From Viola odorata (taxonomy: Eukaryota; Streptophyta; Magnoliopsida; Malpighiales; Violaceae): DNA of 64,000 nt. Position 1 is the first letter of the stretch. Every line of letters begins with the position of its first letter. The notes below the pieces were generated by a model. It saw only the letters and a list, made by a program, of their open reading frames with translations. It made no database searches and was not told the DNA's origin. A program made the position numbers and the translations under genes. The DNA lies in NCBI GenBank assembly GCA_963691705.1, contig OY829543.1, forward strand, positions 49,084,564 through 49,148,563. The letters are read 5' to 3'. This document shows positions 1-11,291 of the stretch, piece after piece.

Positions 1-210
1 TTTCTCAAAACTTGAACTTGAGATGTAAATAAAAATAATAAAAAAGTTAGGTATCACTCAATCATCGACAATATTTGTTTATTAAACTTTTTTATTGCTC
101 TCTCTATTACTACCATTTCTCTTATTACCACTATGTAACTTTATTATAAATGTTATCAATGATCTTTATTTCTATTGTATTGATACTAAAAATATCAATA
201 TGGTCAATAA
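1..210. other. AT-rich flank, no gene seen
   Basis: AT-rich DNA without a supportable reading frame. It forms the left flank of the mariner-like element, whose TA target dinucleotide is at 211-212. Confidence 0.6.
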
Positions 211-212
211 TA

Positions 213-244
213 CTCCCTCCAGGGTTAATTACATGACGTTTTAG
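213..244 (+). repeat. Left terminal inverted repeat of the MLE
   Basis: Starts CTCCCTCC just after a TA dinucleotide and contains ACATGACGTTTTAG. It pairs with 11292-11323. Confidence 0.75.
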
Positions 245-865
245 GTATTTTCACACATATTAAGGCAATGATTGGTTCGGAGAAATCGAGGCACTTTATG
301 ACTATTGTACCCCTAGCATTTTACATTATTTACTTAATTACCATTGGTTTATTTTGGGTCATCTGGCTTGCAGCCGCGCATGTTGTTGGGCTTGACAATT
401 GTGGCCCAATATTTGGCTCGGCTGGGAAGGGGGGACTACGTCGTTTCACGTAGCACTTAGAGCCATCGACTCCAATTTAACAAACCATCTCCATTGCCCA
501 TAACCTCAATTTTCAGCAGTTCGCCAAAAATTGAACATATTCCTTTGAAATCTTCCCCAAAAGATTTAGATTTCCCGCGTGAATTAATAATTTTATTTAT
601 TAAAAACTGATTATACAAGGCATTTGTTTATGTAGAATCTGAATATTCCTCATCCTTCTTTTCCCCTGTCAAACCACCAGCCCTGTTCTTCACCACCGTT
701 GTAGACAATAGATGGAGGATGATGATTTCAATCCATTCTCTAACTTCAATGACAACCCTTTTATACCTCAATACCTTGAATTTATTAGTCAATCCCCCGA
801 TATCCCAACTGCTGAAGAGGAAGTAGAGGAGGAGTTCGTGGATCACCAACATTCAGAGGCGGGAG

Positions 866-1912
866 TAGGGGTGTGCGTTCGGATTTCGGATCGGAATCCG
901 ACGAGTTCGGATCGGATTTTTTCGGATCGGATTTTTTCGGATTTTTAAACAGGGAATCCGAAACCAATCCGACACCTTCGGTTTCGGATCGGTTCGGTCG
1001 GATTTTCGGATTTTTTTCAGATTTTCGATCATAATTTTAAATAATCATGTTAGATAATAATTAAAATACAAGTTCATGGTTTTAATTAAAAAGGAAATTG
1101 AATGAGACGTCATCAATATTGATGCATTAGTTTACTATTTCTTTTTTTTTTCCTTTCCTTTTCTTTCTTTTTATTTCATTCCCTTTTTTTTCATTCCTTC
1201 CCTTTATTCTCTGTTTCTTTTCTTTTTCAATTTAGGGCTGCATTAACGCAGCCCTCCTCCCTTCTCCAGTTCTCCTTCTTTCATTCCTTCCCTTTCTTCT
1301 CTGTTTCTTTTCTTTTTCAATTTAGGGTTGCATTAACGCAGCCCTCTTCCTTTTTCTTTTCTTCTTTCTTTTTCTTTTCCTTTTCTTTTTCTTTTTCTTT
1401 CTTCTCTTCTGCTCCGTTTTTCTTTCTTTTTTTCTTTTCTTTCCTCCGCAACCCGACCACGCCGGCGATGGTTGGCGAAGATGGAGGTTGTGTGGGTGTG
1501 TGGCTAGTATTGGTGATGGATTTGTTGTGTGTGGGTTTGTGTGGTGATGGATTTGTGGTTTTGTGTGGGTTTGTGTGGCTGATGTTGGTGATGGATTTGT
1601 GGTGGGTTTGGGCAGAGGTGGCTATTGGGCGAATTTGGTGTTTGTGTGGCTGCTATTGTATTGGTGATGGATTTGTGGCAGTGGCGGAGCGACGGTGCAG
1701 TGACGATGGGTTGGTTTGGGTTCGGCCGGGATGGGATTGGTGATGGATAAATGTCGGAATCCGTCGGAATCCGTCGGATCCGACGTTCGGAATCCGAAAC
1801 AGTTCGGATTCCGAGCCCCTCATCCGAAAATGGATCCGACACCAGTCGGATCGGTGAGTTCGGATCGGATCGGGTGGGATCGGTCGGATCCGCCGATCCG
1901 AGCTCACCCCTA
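866..1912. mobile_element. Non-autonomous hAT element in the transposase exon
   Basis: A perfect 8-bp duplication GGCGGGAG flanks it (858-865 and 1913-1920). The termini are TAGGGGTG...CACCCCTA, followed by many copies of TCGGATCGG/CCGATCCGA-like sequence. Interior: a pyrimidine-rich tract (about 1131-1445) and a G/T-rich segment with repeated TGGTGATGGATTTGTGG. No transposase is present. Eight-base target duplication and TAGGGGTG ends are hAT features. The reading frames inside are by-products of composition. Confidence 0.85.
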
Positions 1913-1977
1913 GGCGGGAGGCCATGCCGCCATTCCAGACTTGAACATGGATTCTGAACCGGAAAGTGCTGAACAAG

Positions 1978-3515
1978 GTCGTACATCTTACACCCAATAC
2001 TTGTATACTTTTATTTATCCTTGTGGGTTTTGTGTATGGGTTTTACTTGAGATTTGGGTTCCTAATAGATTATCAATTTATGTTATATTGTAGCAAGTTT
2101 AATCTCGATGTGGATGCCTTGAGCTTTTGCTGTCTGTGATGCTAGTTAATATTGGGATTGACAACAATTATATTAGAGGATTATTCGTCTCTTTGAGCTT
2201 CACGGTATTGGAGTTGTGCTATTTTTGTTGTACTGAATGTCAATTTGTTATGGTAATTGGCATCCTGCAATTGCATAATTGTTGTTGTACATACACTGGA
2301 TTAATTGTGTTTCTGCTCTTTTTTCAGCTTTATGATGGTTTTAGGAAGGTGCAAAAGACTAAATACTTACTCCTTTGTTATGGTTCTCGAACTCTTTTGC
2401 TTATGAAACTATTCAAAAGAACAAAAAACTTACCACACGTTCTGATGTTTACTTAATAGTGCAATTGGCATTGCTTGGTCTGCTCTAGTTTGATTATGTT
2501 AGTTAGTTACAACATGAAAGGTAAGGAGCGTTATTGACTTAAAAATATAGTTACTCCAAGCAGTGTTTTAAAAACCGGCCCGACCCGACGGTCGGACCGG
2601 TAAACCGGTGACCCAAGGAGGATTTCGGGTTGGTTAAGCCTTTGGACTGGACCTGCAATCGAACCGGGAAAAACCGGTCGACCCTGTCGGTTTTTACAAA
2701 ACCGGTGACCCTGTCGACCCGCTATCGACCCGGCTGGGTCGATCTCAAACCAAAACGACACCGTTTTGTTTTGTTTTTTTTTGTTTTTTCAATATAGAAA
2801 ATTTGATGGATCGGCCCATTACAGGCATGGACCGACCCATTATAGACACCGATTCAATCCTGTTCAATCATCTAAGCTCGAACGGTTCACACTGTACCAA
2901 CGGTCAATCCGGTCGAACCCCGGTTGAATCCGGTTCAACGGGTCAACCGGGTCGGTTTTTAAAACACTAACTCCAAGTATGTAAAAACACAAGTAAGATT
3001 GAAGGTATGTGTGTAAGCACATACAACTTTCAAATGTCTCATGTTTGACTAATTTAGGATATTGGTGTAGTTGGCCAAGTTTAGTGTAAGATGCCTGACC
3101 TTGTTGCATCTTAGCAGCATGAATCCATCTGGATTCTATGAAAATCATGTTCTTCTGTAGCTTTATTTCCCTATGGTATGAGTTGCATAAGCTAAAATCT
3201 TTTTAACAGCCGAGTGACATCATGAGAAAAATGTTGCATCCTTGTTTGTGTTGATGAAGTTTCCTTAGATGACCAGAAATTATTTGTTTGAGAGCTCTAT
3301 TAGGCGTTGGACAATTTGATACTGCCATTTTATTTACTTCATCTTTTGCTTGGTCGCTCTTTTTTATCTTTGCTCGGCATCGATTTTCTATCTTCCTAGT
3401 CTTTTTGCAAAAAAGTATTGTTGCGTGTAGCCTTATAACAATACATTTAGTATTTGCATATGAACTAGAGTAACTTTTTAAGTTGTATTGACTTTGGATG
3501 GCAATGTAGTTCCAG
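1978..3515 (+). other. Presumed intron of the MLE transposase, containing a hAT MITE
   Basis: Lies between the inferred donor GTCGTA (1978) and acceptor CCAG (3512-3515). Apart from the hAT MITE at 2561-2969 nothing coding was recognised. The frame is phase 1 on both sides, which supports the model. Confidence 0.5.
2561..2969. mobile_element. hAT-family MITE, 409 bp
   Basis: An 8-bp duplication ACTCCAAG flanks it (2553-2560 and 2970-2977). Termini CAGTGTTTTAAAAACCG and its complement differ only in the first base. Interior is rich in ACCGG/CCGGT motifs, typical of the widespread plant CAGTGTTTTAAAA hAT MITEs. It has no coding capacity. Confidence 0.85.
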
Positions 3516-4806
3516 GACAGGATTTACCAAGGAAGAGAAAGAAACAGTTTAAAGATGATAAAAGGCAAGTTGTGTATGATTTGTTGTTGCAGAAGAGTGT
3601 CAATGGGAAGCTAAAAAGGAGTACAACAACTCAGGTTTCGCAACATTCAATATGCCAATTCGGACTATCCAGAGGCTGTGGAAACGGGGACAAGAGTCTG
3701 AGGATCACAAGATTTGCCTCAACAAAGTGAATAATTGTGGAAGGAGAAGGGTTCAGTTGGATTTTGATAGGATTGCGAACATTCCGCTCAGGAAGAGGAC
3801 GAACTTGAGGGACCTGGCTGCCAACTCGGGAGTGTCCAGGAGATGTTTGTCTTCAAAGATGAAGACTGGTGAGATCAGACACCATACTAATGCCATCAAA
3901 CCTATCTTGACCAAGGCAAATTGACTCCAAAGGATTGCGCATTGTCTCTCAATGATGGAGCCAAATACACTTCCTGCTAATCAAACTTTCCAAGAGATGA
4001 ACAATGTGGTGCACATCGATGAGAAGTGGTTCCAAATGACAAAGAAGACACAAACCTACTACTTACTTGCAGGCGAAGATGAACCAGTAAGGACAATCAA
4101 AAGCTCTAATTTCGTTCCTAAAATTATGTTTCTAGTAGTTGTAGCTAGGCCTAGGTATGACTTGGATGGTAATTGTACATTTGATGAAAAAATAGGAGTC
4201 TTTCCTTTGGTCAATGAAATTCCTGCTGTTAGGTCTAGTGCAAATAGATTGGCTAGAACGTTAGAAATCAAGGCAATTAATAAAATAGACATGCAAGTGA
4301 TCAGGCAATTCATGATTAATAAGATTTTACCTGCAATTAGGGATAAGTGGCCTACAGATAACACTGTAAATCCAATCATAATCCAACAGGACAATGCAAA
4401 AACTCATATCCTTCCCGATGATGTAGAATTTTATTTGGCAGCTAACAAATTAGGATTGAACGTTAAGCTGTTATGTCAACCTCCTAATTCCCCTGATCTT
4501 AATGTCCTAGATCTTGGCTTCTTTAGGGCTATACAATCTTTGCAGGAAAAGGAATGTGCTAGGTCTGTGGTTGAATTGGTTGCAGCAATGGAGAAATCCT
4601 TTAATGAGTTTTCTAATAGGAAGTGTAACTATGTATTCCTCACCCTTCAATCCTGTATGATTGAGATTCTTAAAATATTAGGGTCCAACACATATAAAAT
4701 TCCTCATATGAGTAAGGAGTGTTTGGAAAGGAAATGGTTGCTTCCATCAAGGCTGACATCTGATCCTTTAATCAGTGCAACAACCATGGCTAATCTTCAA
4801 CAATAG

Positions 4807-5626
4807 AATGTAGGTAATCCAAGTGACATATTTTGTGGTTTTATGTTGTTTTTATTATGTACAAACTTGGGAATATTAATCAACTATGCGTTTGTAGGAC
4901 TCTAGGGGGAGCTCACAAGTACAGTGAAGCACATTGGAGAGCAATTTTTTGTTGTGCATATGGAATCATCAATGTCTGGAGGATTTTTCCCTTTCATATG
5001 CACTGCTAAATATAATGATTAACTGAATGGTAGTGCATGGGCAGTGATCAGTAAAGATCATTTGTTTGGGCAGTAGTAGTAAAGGTTGACAGGTTAGTCC
5101 ATTACTGTCATAGTCTTGATCCATAATGGATATAAATATTTTTTGTGCATATGCAGTGATCAGTATAAGGATCAAATTTTGGTTGTATATGGAATGATGA
5201 ATGTAGAGATCAGTTGAATGGTTGTTGTTTCAGTGATCAATAGAGATTTTACTTGTGGGCAGTAATGGAATTAGTTGATGTATAGGTGAATATGCTAGTC
5301 CATTACTGTTATAGTCTTAAGCTGTAACAATTTGTGGATTAATTGATGAAACAATGCTTATTGGATGTGTGTTGTCAATTTTCCTTTCCAATGTTCTTGC
5401 AACATGTTTATACAGGAATCTTCTATTGTGATTAGTATTGGGATTTTGTTCAGTTATTTGGTGAAGTTTTTATTCTGCCTGGCATAAAATCTCTGTTTGG
5501 AGGAGTTAAATCTGCATCCTCTCCCCTCACAACCATCATCAACTGCAAAAAACACTAAGTCCTCATCTTAACCTCTTTCCATTTTCTGTAATTGTTTGAT
5601 CCTTGTGTTTTGCAAAGCCCACTGCA
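4807..5626. other. MLE interior, no gene recognised
   Basis: AT-rich DNA after the transposase stop. Loose direct repeats of a CAGTGATCAGTA-type motif and of TAGTCCATTACTGT...TAGTCTT occur between about 5035 and 5320. No coding signal was recognised. Confidence 0.5.
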
Positions 5627-5704
5627 ATGAATCAAGTGGAACTGGAAACATTAGTAGTGAAACTAGAAGAGGAGAATGAGCAGTTGTTCAAAGAGAAGGA
5701 AACA
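5627..5704 (+). pseudogene. bZIP leucine-zipper exon fragment (ABI5/GBF4-like)
   Basis: Twenty-six codons read NQVELETLVVKLEEENEQ then LFKEKE. Leucines fall in heptad spacing (L of VEL, L of VKL, L of EQL). In plant group A bZIP factors the zipper that follows the basic region is very similar. The basic DNA-binding half and the rest of the gene are absent, and the frame runs into non-coding sequence after the KEKE exon edge. Seen: the peptide. Known: its similarity to group A bZIP zippers. Inferred: a host exon captured by the surrounding MLE. It is too short to assign a particular gene. Confidence 0.55.
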
Positions 5705-7507
5705 ACCATTTTACATGCAGAATGGTCCTTGCCTCTTCCATGGTTCTGTTTTCCTTTTCTTCTATTTGACAAAATTTTATTTCTCCTTTAGCATGAGATT
5801 CCAAATTTCTTACAAACTGAGTTGGTTCTCTATCCTCCACATATCATGCAATGCAAAGGCATATTTTCTATTTATTTATGGAATAATGCATATACATGAT
5901 ATCTGGTATATCATCTATGAAGGGGTGAGAAATGGATGAATTCTTGGAGATGTAATCATTAATAACTAAAGGAATAAAGGAGTAACTGCTAAGAATGAAA
6001 CTAATGATAAGTATTCAATAATGGATCAATAAGTTTGCTTTAAATATTTTATAAAATTATTTAGATTTATTTATTTATTATTTTGGCCATAAGAAATTAA
6101 ACTAATTATGATAAGAATGAGAATTTAACAGCATAATTGCGTGAAAAATATTCCTTTTTTCCATTGTTTTCTCCCATTATGCTCCAGCTCCTATTATTCA
6201 TGTAAATTAGGAATATATGTAGGGGAAAAAAAGACTTTGTCGTACTCTTTTGGCACCATTATTTGTAGGGCTAGCATAAGCAATTGTTGATCTTTTATTG
6301 GCTACCTTACCTTACCTGTTGTTGAATCTTTTGATTGTGAGCAGGAGAATCATGATATTTTAATAGCTTTATGTTTTGTTGGATAAGAGAATATTTGTAC
6401 ATATCTTATGTAGTGCAATTGTGTAGTCTGGATAGTGAATACGTATGTGAAGCAAATGTAAAGCACAACTTTTTGGGTATGTATTGCAGTTGTGCATCCT
6501 TTTGTCTATCTATGCACTTCATTGCTGTAAATAGAAAACTGTGTAATTTGTTTACAATTAATGAAGATGTCTCTTTGTTTAACTTTGAAAGAATGTGTGT
6601 ACTGTACCCTATTTTCATTAGACTTACACAATGAGAAGATGATACACTTTTGTTTACAATTAATAAAGATGTCTTTCTGTTAAACTTTGAAAGAATGTGT
6701 GTACTGTATTACACTTTTGTTTAAATTGTATAGATTTATGTCATTGAATCTATATATTATTGAATTTCATATCATTCTATAATTACAATCTGCACATCCC
6801 TCTGCATCCTTTAACACAATCTGCGCATCACCTACTTCCTTGAACACAAGCTGCACATCCCTTGCTTCCTTGAACACTTTATGCATCTTGGATGTTAGCA
6901 TCAGTCTGCCATGATTGCTTGATATCATCCAAAAGAGAAGGTGACAGAAGAAAAACTAAGGAATGAAACTATGCATGGTGCATTCTGGAAAAAGTATCAG
7001 CTGCAGAATCGGATATAAATATTGTGCATGACTAATGGGGCATGTTAAGGCTCCTGGAAACATCTTTATCATTATCAGTTTGGGAGCAAAGTAGACTCTT
7101 TAAAACCTTCTTCGAAATTAATCAATCAAAGTAAGCGACAGGACAAAAGACACCAGTAACGAATCATGAATGCACACTTCATAGGAAAATCTAAAAGGGA
7201 AATATTATAAAATTAACTGATGTAATAGGCACTTTGTAGTTCAAAGAAAGATGTTAAACAAGGAAGAAGGGGATGTGCAGATTGTAATTATAGATCCAAT
7301 AAAGATGTTCAACAATTGCATTAGACTGTTAACAATAGCAATATAAATAATCTATTTCTTTTTTTCTCAGAAAGAGGTATTCGGAAAAAAGAAAAACAAA
7401 ACGACCAGTTACATGCCTTGAAAAAAACTGAATTTAAATACACACGCAGGTACAAACTGACAGAATTCAACAAGGTGATAGAGAAAATCCAAAAAAAAAT
7501 CTTCTAC
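5705..7507. other. MLE interior with short duplications, no gene recognised
   Basis: AT-rich. It holds a diverged duplication around TTTACAATTAATRAAGATGTC (about 6545-6607 and 6650-6711), repeated ATCTGCRCATC motifs (6785-6865), and a perfect 25-bp inverted repeat (6776-6800 with 7270-7294). No supportable coding region. Confidence 0.5.
6776..7294. repeat. 25-bp perfect inverted repeat flanking about 470 bp
   Basis: The arm at 6776-6800 (containing ATAATTACAATCTGCACATC) has an exact reverse complement at 7270-7294. No target duplication is visible outside the arms, so a separate transposon is not established. Confidence 0.5.
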
Positions 7508-8376
7508 CTTGATCTGCAATAAGCCACCGACATGAATTATCAGCAAATAGTGTAAGTTTCTCATCTGGTTGTACTCCAATAACTCTTAAACCTTCTGCAA
7601 AGTTTAAAATTTTTTGTTCCAGCTGCAAGTTAGAAGAAACAGGCAAAGATTGGATGAGAAAACAACTTCTGGAAGACAATATTTTTTTCATATGATCATT
7701 TAGAGTGCAAATGAAAATTGAAAAACCATGAACAATGAAAGAACAATATCTTAAGCAAGGTTTGATAGGTGAGCACAAAACAACAACAAAACCCGAAACA
7801 ACCAATTTATCAAAAGAAAATAAAATCACTTGCATGGGAAAGAACATAACAGGGTGTTGTTGTTCTCTCAAAGTTACTTTACATGTTTCTCTAGTAGATA
7901 ATTCAATCAGAAAATAATTAAATAAAACTGGCAACTGACCTCTTTATATGTTAGATTTGTAGGAGGATCATGATGTGGGTCAACCAGCGCAATATGATCA
8001 CCATATTTCTCAGCTGAAGATCTCCAAATGTCAGGAAGTGCTTTCCATTCATCAGAGGTAGCTGACATACCATTGTCTGAATCCAATGCTCTTTCCAAGT
8101 AAGGTGAACATTTCCTAATCTTGCTTTCGACAGTCTAAAAACCAATATTTCAAACAAGGACGTATCTTAGAACTCATTCCAGAAAGCTTTAAAGTAAACA
8201 AATAAATTCAGCAAAGTAAAACTGCTAATTCTTCATCTAGTTCAGAAAGTTCAATAGACCAACATGGTCATACATGTACGAAGCTTTAGCAAAATAGTTT
8301 CCTGTAGTTTAACTTCACATGCCCAATTTTCTAAACATAAACGTCATAGATTAACTGTTGTAATAGGCACTTTGTA
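7213..8376. repeat. Direct repeat bracketing the acyl-activating-enzyme fragment
   Basis: A 26-bp direct repeat (GTAATAGGCACTTTGTA with flanks, one mismatch) is present at 7213-7238 and 8351-8376. The two captured exons lie between the copies. Confidence 0.6.
7508..8134 (-). pseudogene. Two-exon fragment of an AAE15/AAE16-like acyl-ACP/acyl-CoA synthetase
   Basis: Two exons read on the minus strand. Exon A, 8134-7940, encodes ESKIRKCSPYLERALD, EWKALPDIWRSSAEKYGD, and ALVDPHHDPPTNLTYKE, ending at donor GTCAGT. Exon B, 7622-7508, follows acceptor TTGCAG and encodes LEQKILNFAEGLRVIG and LFADNSCRWLIADQG, ending at donor GTAGAA. Both phases are consistent. This is the N-terminal start of the AMP-binding domain of plant long-chain acyl-[acyl-carrier-protein] ligases of the plastid envelope (AAE15/AAE16 group). 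The adenylation core, the P-loop motif and the C-terminal domain are absent. No transit-peptide exon is seen upstream. The frame itself is undamaged. Inference: a genomic segment, introns included, captured by the MLE. It could alternatively be a remnant of a host gene into which transposons inserted. Confidence 0.8.
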
Positions 8377-10419
8377 CTTCTCATTATTTTGACAATATTT
8401 GTGTCCATCTCTGCTTCAACATTAACTAAACTATCCTAGTAGTGTACTATCTTGGTAGTGTTTGCAGTGATACTCTCTTTCATATGTTCTTCATCTAGAG
8501 AAACACAACAATATCCAACAATTTTTTAAAAAGTATTCAAACCTTCAGTAGCTTACATCAACAAGTTGTTACCATTAACAAAATCCATGAAAACAAACTG
8601 ACAAGAAGAGTTACAGTTCAGGAAAGCAACACATTGCATTGAAATGATATCAACAGCTCAAATTAACACACAATATTATTACAATTCTAACACCATTAAT
8701 TAATAAGGAATCAATGAGAGGAAAGAAGAAGTACGTGAAAGCAACACATTGCATTGAAATGATATATTGACCTAATCTGCAAAACAACTACAAACAGCCC
8801 ACATTTCACTATAAATTTTCAGCTCTATATATTCTAAGCAAAGAACTGGGTTGAGATACGATAGCATCAGCTCACCTTATGCTTCTCCTAAAGTGAAGTA
8901 GGATGAAAAAACTCAGGAGGTTGATCATACAGAACAGTAGCTCTATCAATTGGAACACAAAATATGGTTAGTTTAATTGTAAGATACTCAATAAGAATCT
9001 TTCAAAATTAGGAGAGAAAAAAACGGGAATGTTGAGCTAACCCTCTTACTTAATTCCCTAGTTTTGAGCTAATTCATGTTGCATTACCTCTGTTGCGCAT
9101 AGGGAACCATCTGCCATTTTCCCATAATGCCTCTCAATGCTACAGAGGGAAGCTCACATGATATCGTTCCATAACCAATAACAACTAAATTCTATAGGGC
9201 AGTTCAAACAGTACCAGTTGTAAACAACCACAAATCGACTATTTCTTCCCAATGATAGTGCCAGCAATGTGTTATGCCAATCAACAATAAAAGTAGAATT
9301 CAGAGACCAACTTGCCCATTTTACAGCCACCAAGGTTGGCATAGATGGGGGATTCTAGGGAAGAGAAAGCCAGCAATAAGAAAAGCATCCCTTGATACTT
9401 ATCCCACGTGATGCAGTAAGAAATAAGGAACAATTGCATAGACACGTATTCTCAACAAGAAAACAGAAAAAACCGTACATGGATATATTACAACTCCCAG
9501 CTCATTCAATAAATCCTAGGGTTGATGTATAATACAACCCCACTTCTTATCTCCTAAATCCTAGCATTAGATCATTCTCCCAATTGGGTGAGGCACTGCT
9601 TGAGCATTTGAATGAGGGGCATTGCATAAAGCATCTAAATACTTATTCGTGAGAGTGCATCAGCGAAAATGGAAGCTATAAAAAGTAAAAGTAATGGCAT
9701 AAGCTAGATAACAAAACAACAACTTGGCACCCAGCAAACGAAGTGGACAATAAAGCATGAATAGCCACATAAACACTTAGAACATGGGTTGAGATCATAA
9801 AAGCTCCACAAATGAAATTCAAGAATGAAAAACAAAAATGACATATGATAGACATGAGACGTCACCTGCACAATAAAGACATCAGGAGCTGGTATTTTGA
9901 CACTCAAGTACCAAAGAAGCACAACAAACTGGAACAAGGGTTTAAACAACAACATGATTGTAAAGATCAATGAGCATCTAACAGCATGATTGTAAAGATC
10001 AATGAGCATCTGTTGGATCCATTAGCACTTGATGATACGTAAATCTCAAGTCTAGTTTGGAAAAGATCAATGAGCCATGTAATTTCTCCAAAAACTCATC
10101 AATAAAAGGGATGGGAAATTTATTGCTAATTGTCGATGATTGAGCAGGATATTAAGACTGGAAAGGATATATGCTAAAAAGAAAACACAAACCAGACATG
10201 TATTCCATTTGGAGTGGGAAACAGATTCAATTGGGATAAAGGTTTTCATATACACAATAACTTATCATAAAATGTACTCCGTACAAAATTAACAACACAC
10301 ATACTTAGTGGAAATTAGAAATTCTGGCAACATAAATTCAGAATTTACACAAGCCATGACGAACAAGATTACACAATTGTTCAAGACCAAAAACATATAT
10401 ACAAAAGTTGTTACTTTAT
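8135..10419. other. MLE interior, no gene established
   Basis: Contains a perfect 29-bp direct repeat (8622-8650 and 8737-8765, around AGCAACACATTGCATTG) and a 27-bp near-tandem repeat (9953-9979 and 9985-10011, around TGTAAAGATCAATGAGC). A short minus-strand stretch near 8880-8980 reads PIDRATVLYDQPPEFFHP before a stop. It could be another captured remnant but was not recognised. Confidence 0.45.
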
Positions 10420-11010
10420 CTAATGGAAACCTGGTACAAGGATGCGCAACATTAAAATGAATGTCCTTTCATCCTCACCATCTGTAAACTTCCAGCGTCC
10501 AACAGTTGAAAGTTTGTTGAGGTCAAAATCCCTCACCTCAATGACATCATTGTTTGAAATTTGTGCTTTCCTTTCATCAACATCAGCAGGAGGTATTTCA
10601 TTCAAATTAAAATTTCGCATCCCATCAACTCTCGGAGATGAAGGTGGCGAAATTTCCATAATTGGCAACTCGTTGAGATCAAAAGGGAAATGGGGCTTTG
10701 ATTTCCTTACCTCAATCTCACTAATAGGAAATACATCAGCTGCCGGCCCACTGTGCTCTTCATTTGATTCTCCGTCGTTGACCTTCAACCTTGAGCGCTC
10801 TTCTTGCTCGGTGACGCCCTCCATAAACGCGTCCTTCTCGTCTTTTTCAAACGTATCCTCCACAATTTCGTCAGATATGGCTTTCTCATTTTCACTGAAA
10901 CCTATACCTGTGTCGTCAGCGGCAATGGAGTCCGACACAAACATGTAACAGTCGCTATCAAAATCAATAATGCCTTCGTCCTGTGAATCCTGAAAATAAA
11001 CTCCCTCCAT
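10420..11010 (-). CDS. Hypothetical acidic protein with three DLN (EAR-like) motifs
   Basis: An open frame of 196 codons from ATG 11010; the start was chosen as the first ATG with a coding-like context, MEGVYFQDSQDEG. A longer frame extends upstream to 11133 but looks non-coding. The protein is acidic and low in hydrophobics. Near its C-terminus it has three spaced motifs, FDLNELP, FNLNEIP and FDLNKL. DLNxxP is a recognised form of the EAR repression motif that recruits TOPLESS-type corepressors, so repression is possible, but no DNA-binding domain is present. It lies inside the MLE near the right terminus, opposite in strand to the transposase. Alternatives: a captured host exon, or an accessory MLE gene. 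A GT in DG|GTGAGG near 10480 could be a donor, so the C-terminus is uncertain. Confidence 0.5.
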   Translation of the reverse strand: MEGVYFQDSQDEGIIDFDSDCYMFVSDSIAADDTGIGFSENEKAISDEIVEDTFEKDEKDAFMEGVTEQEERSRLKVNDGESNEEHSGPAADVFPISEIEVRKSKPHFPFDLNELPIMEISPPSSPRVDGMRNFNLNEIPPADVDERKAQISNNDVIEVRDFDLNKLSTVGRWKFTDGEDERTFILMLRILVPGFH

Positions 11011-11291
11011 TTCGAGCGAATTTGAGAAATAGAGATGGGAGTGAGGAAATTTGAGAATGGCTAAATTGGGAGAAGGATTTGCAGGGGTATTTGTAGGCGA
11101 AACATAAAATCCCCCCACATATTTGATTTTCAAACGTGTTTAGATGCCAATCGTTTCTCCGTACCTGTGATGCGACGGATGAGCCAAGTCGAAGACGCCA
11201 TCGTCGACGGCAAACAGAGGGGAGGGCAGCATGGTTATCTCCAGCCTTGAGATGGTAGAACGTCATGTAATTTTGCACAATCTGAGCTCCT

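Larger units (their letters stand above)
712..4806 (+). pseudogene. Mariner-like transposase (plant DD39D type), two exons, disabled
   Basis: This would be the cut-and-paste transposase of the surrounding element. Exon 1 starts at ATG 712 and is interrupted at 865 by a hAT insertion. It resumes at 1921 in frame, reads through an acidic stretch with DLNMDSEPE, and reaches a donor CAAG|GTCGTA at 1977. Exon 2 (acceptor CCAG at 3512-3515) restores frame and runs 3516-4806. Family features: basic PRKRKKQF, KSVNGKLKR and RTIQRLWKRGQ in the DNA-binding part. The catalytic triad is in HIDEKWF, QQDNAKTH and SPDLNVLDLGFF, with 39 residues between the last two aspartates. Breaks seen: a one-base frameshift near 3636 before MPIRTIQ, an in-frame TGA at about 3922-3924, and the hAT inside exon 1. 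The intron also gained a second hAT (2561-2969). Exon 1 assignment is inference from frame and the DLN motif. Confidence 0.85.

Noticed and set aside
1468..1986. Valine/tryptophan-rich and proline-rich overlapping frames in the first hAT
   Set aside because: They follow TGGTGATGGATTTGTGG repeats in a non-autonomous element and resemble no protein.
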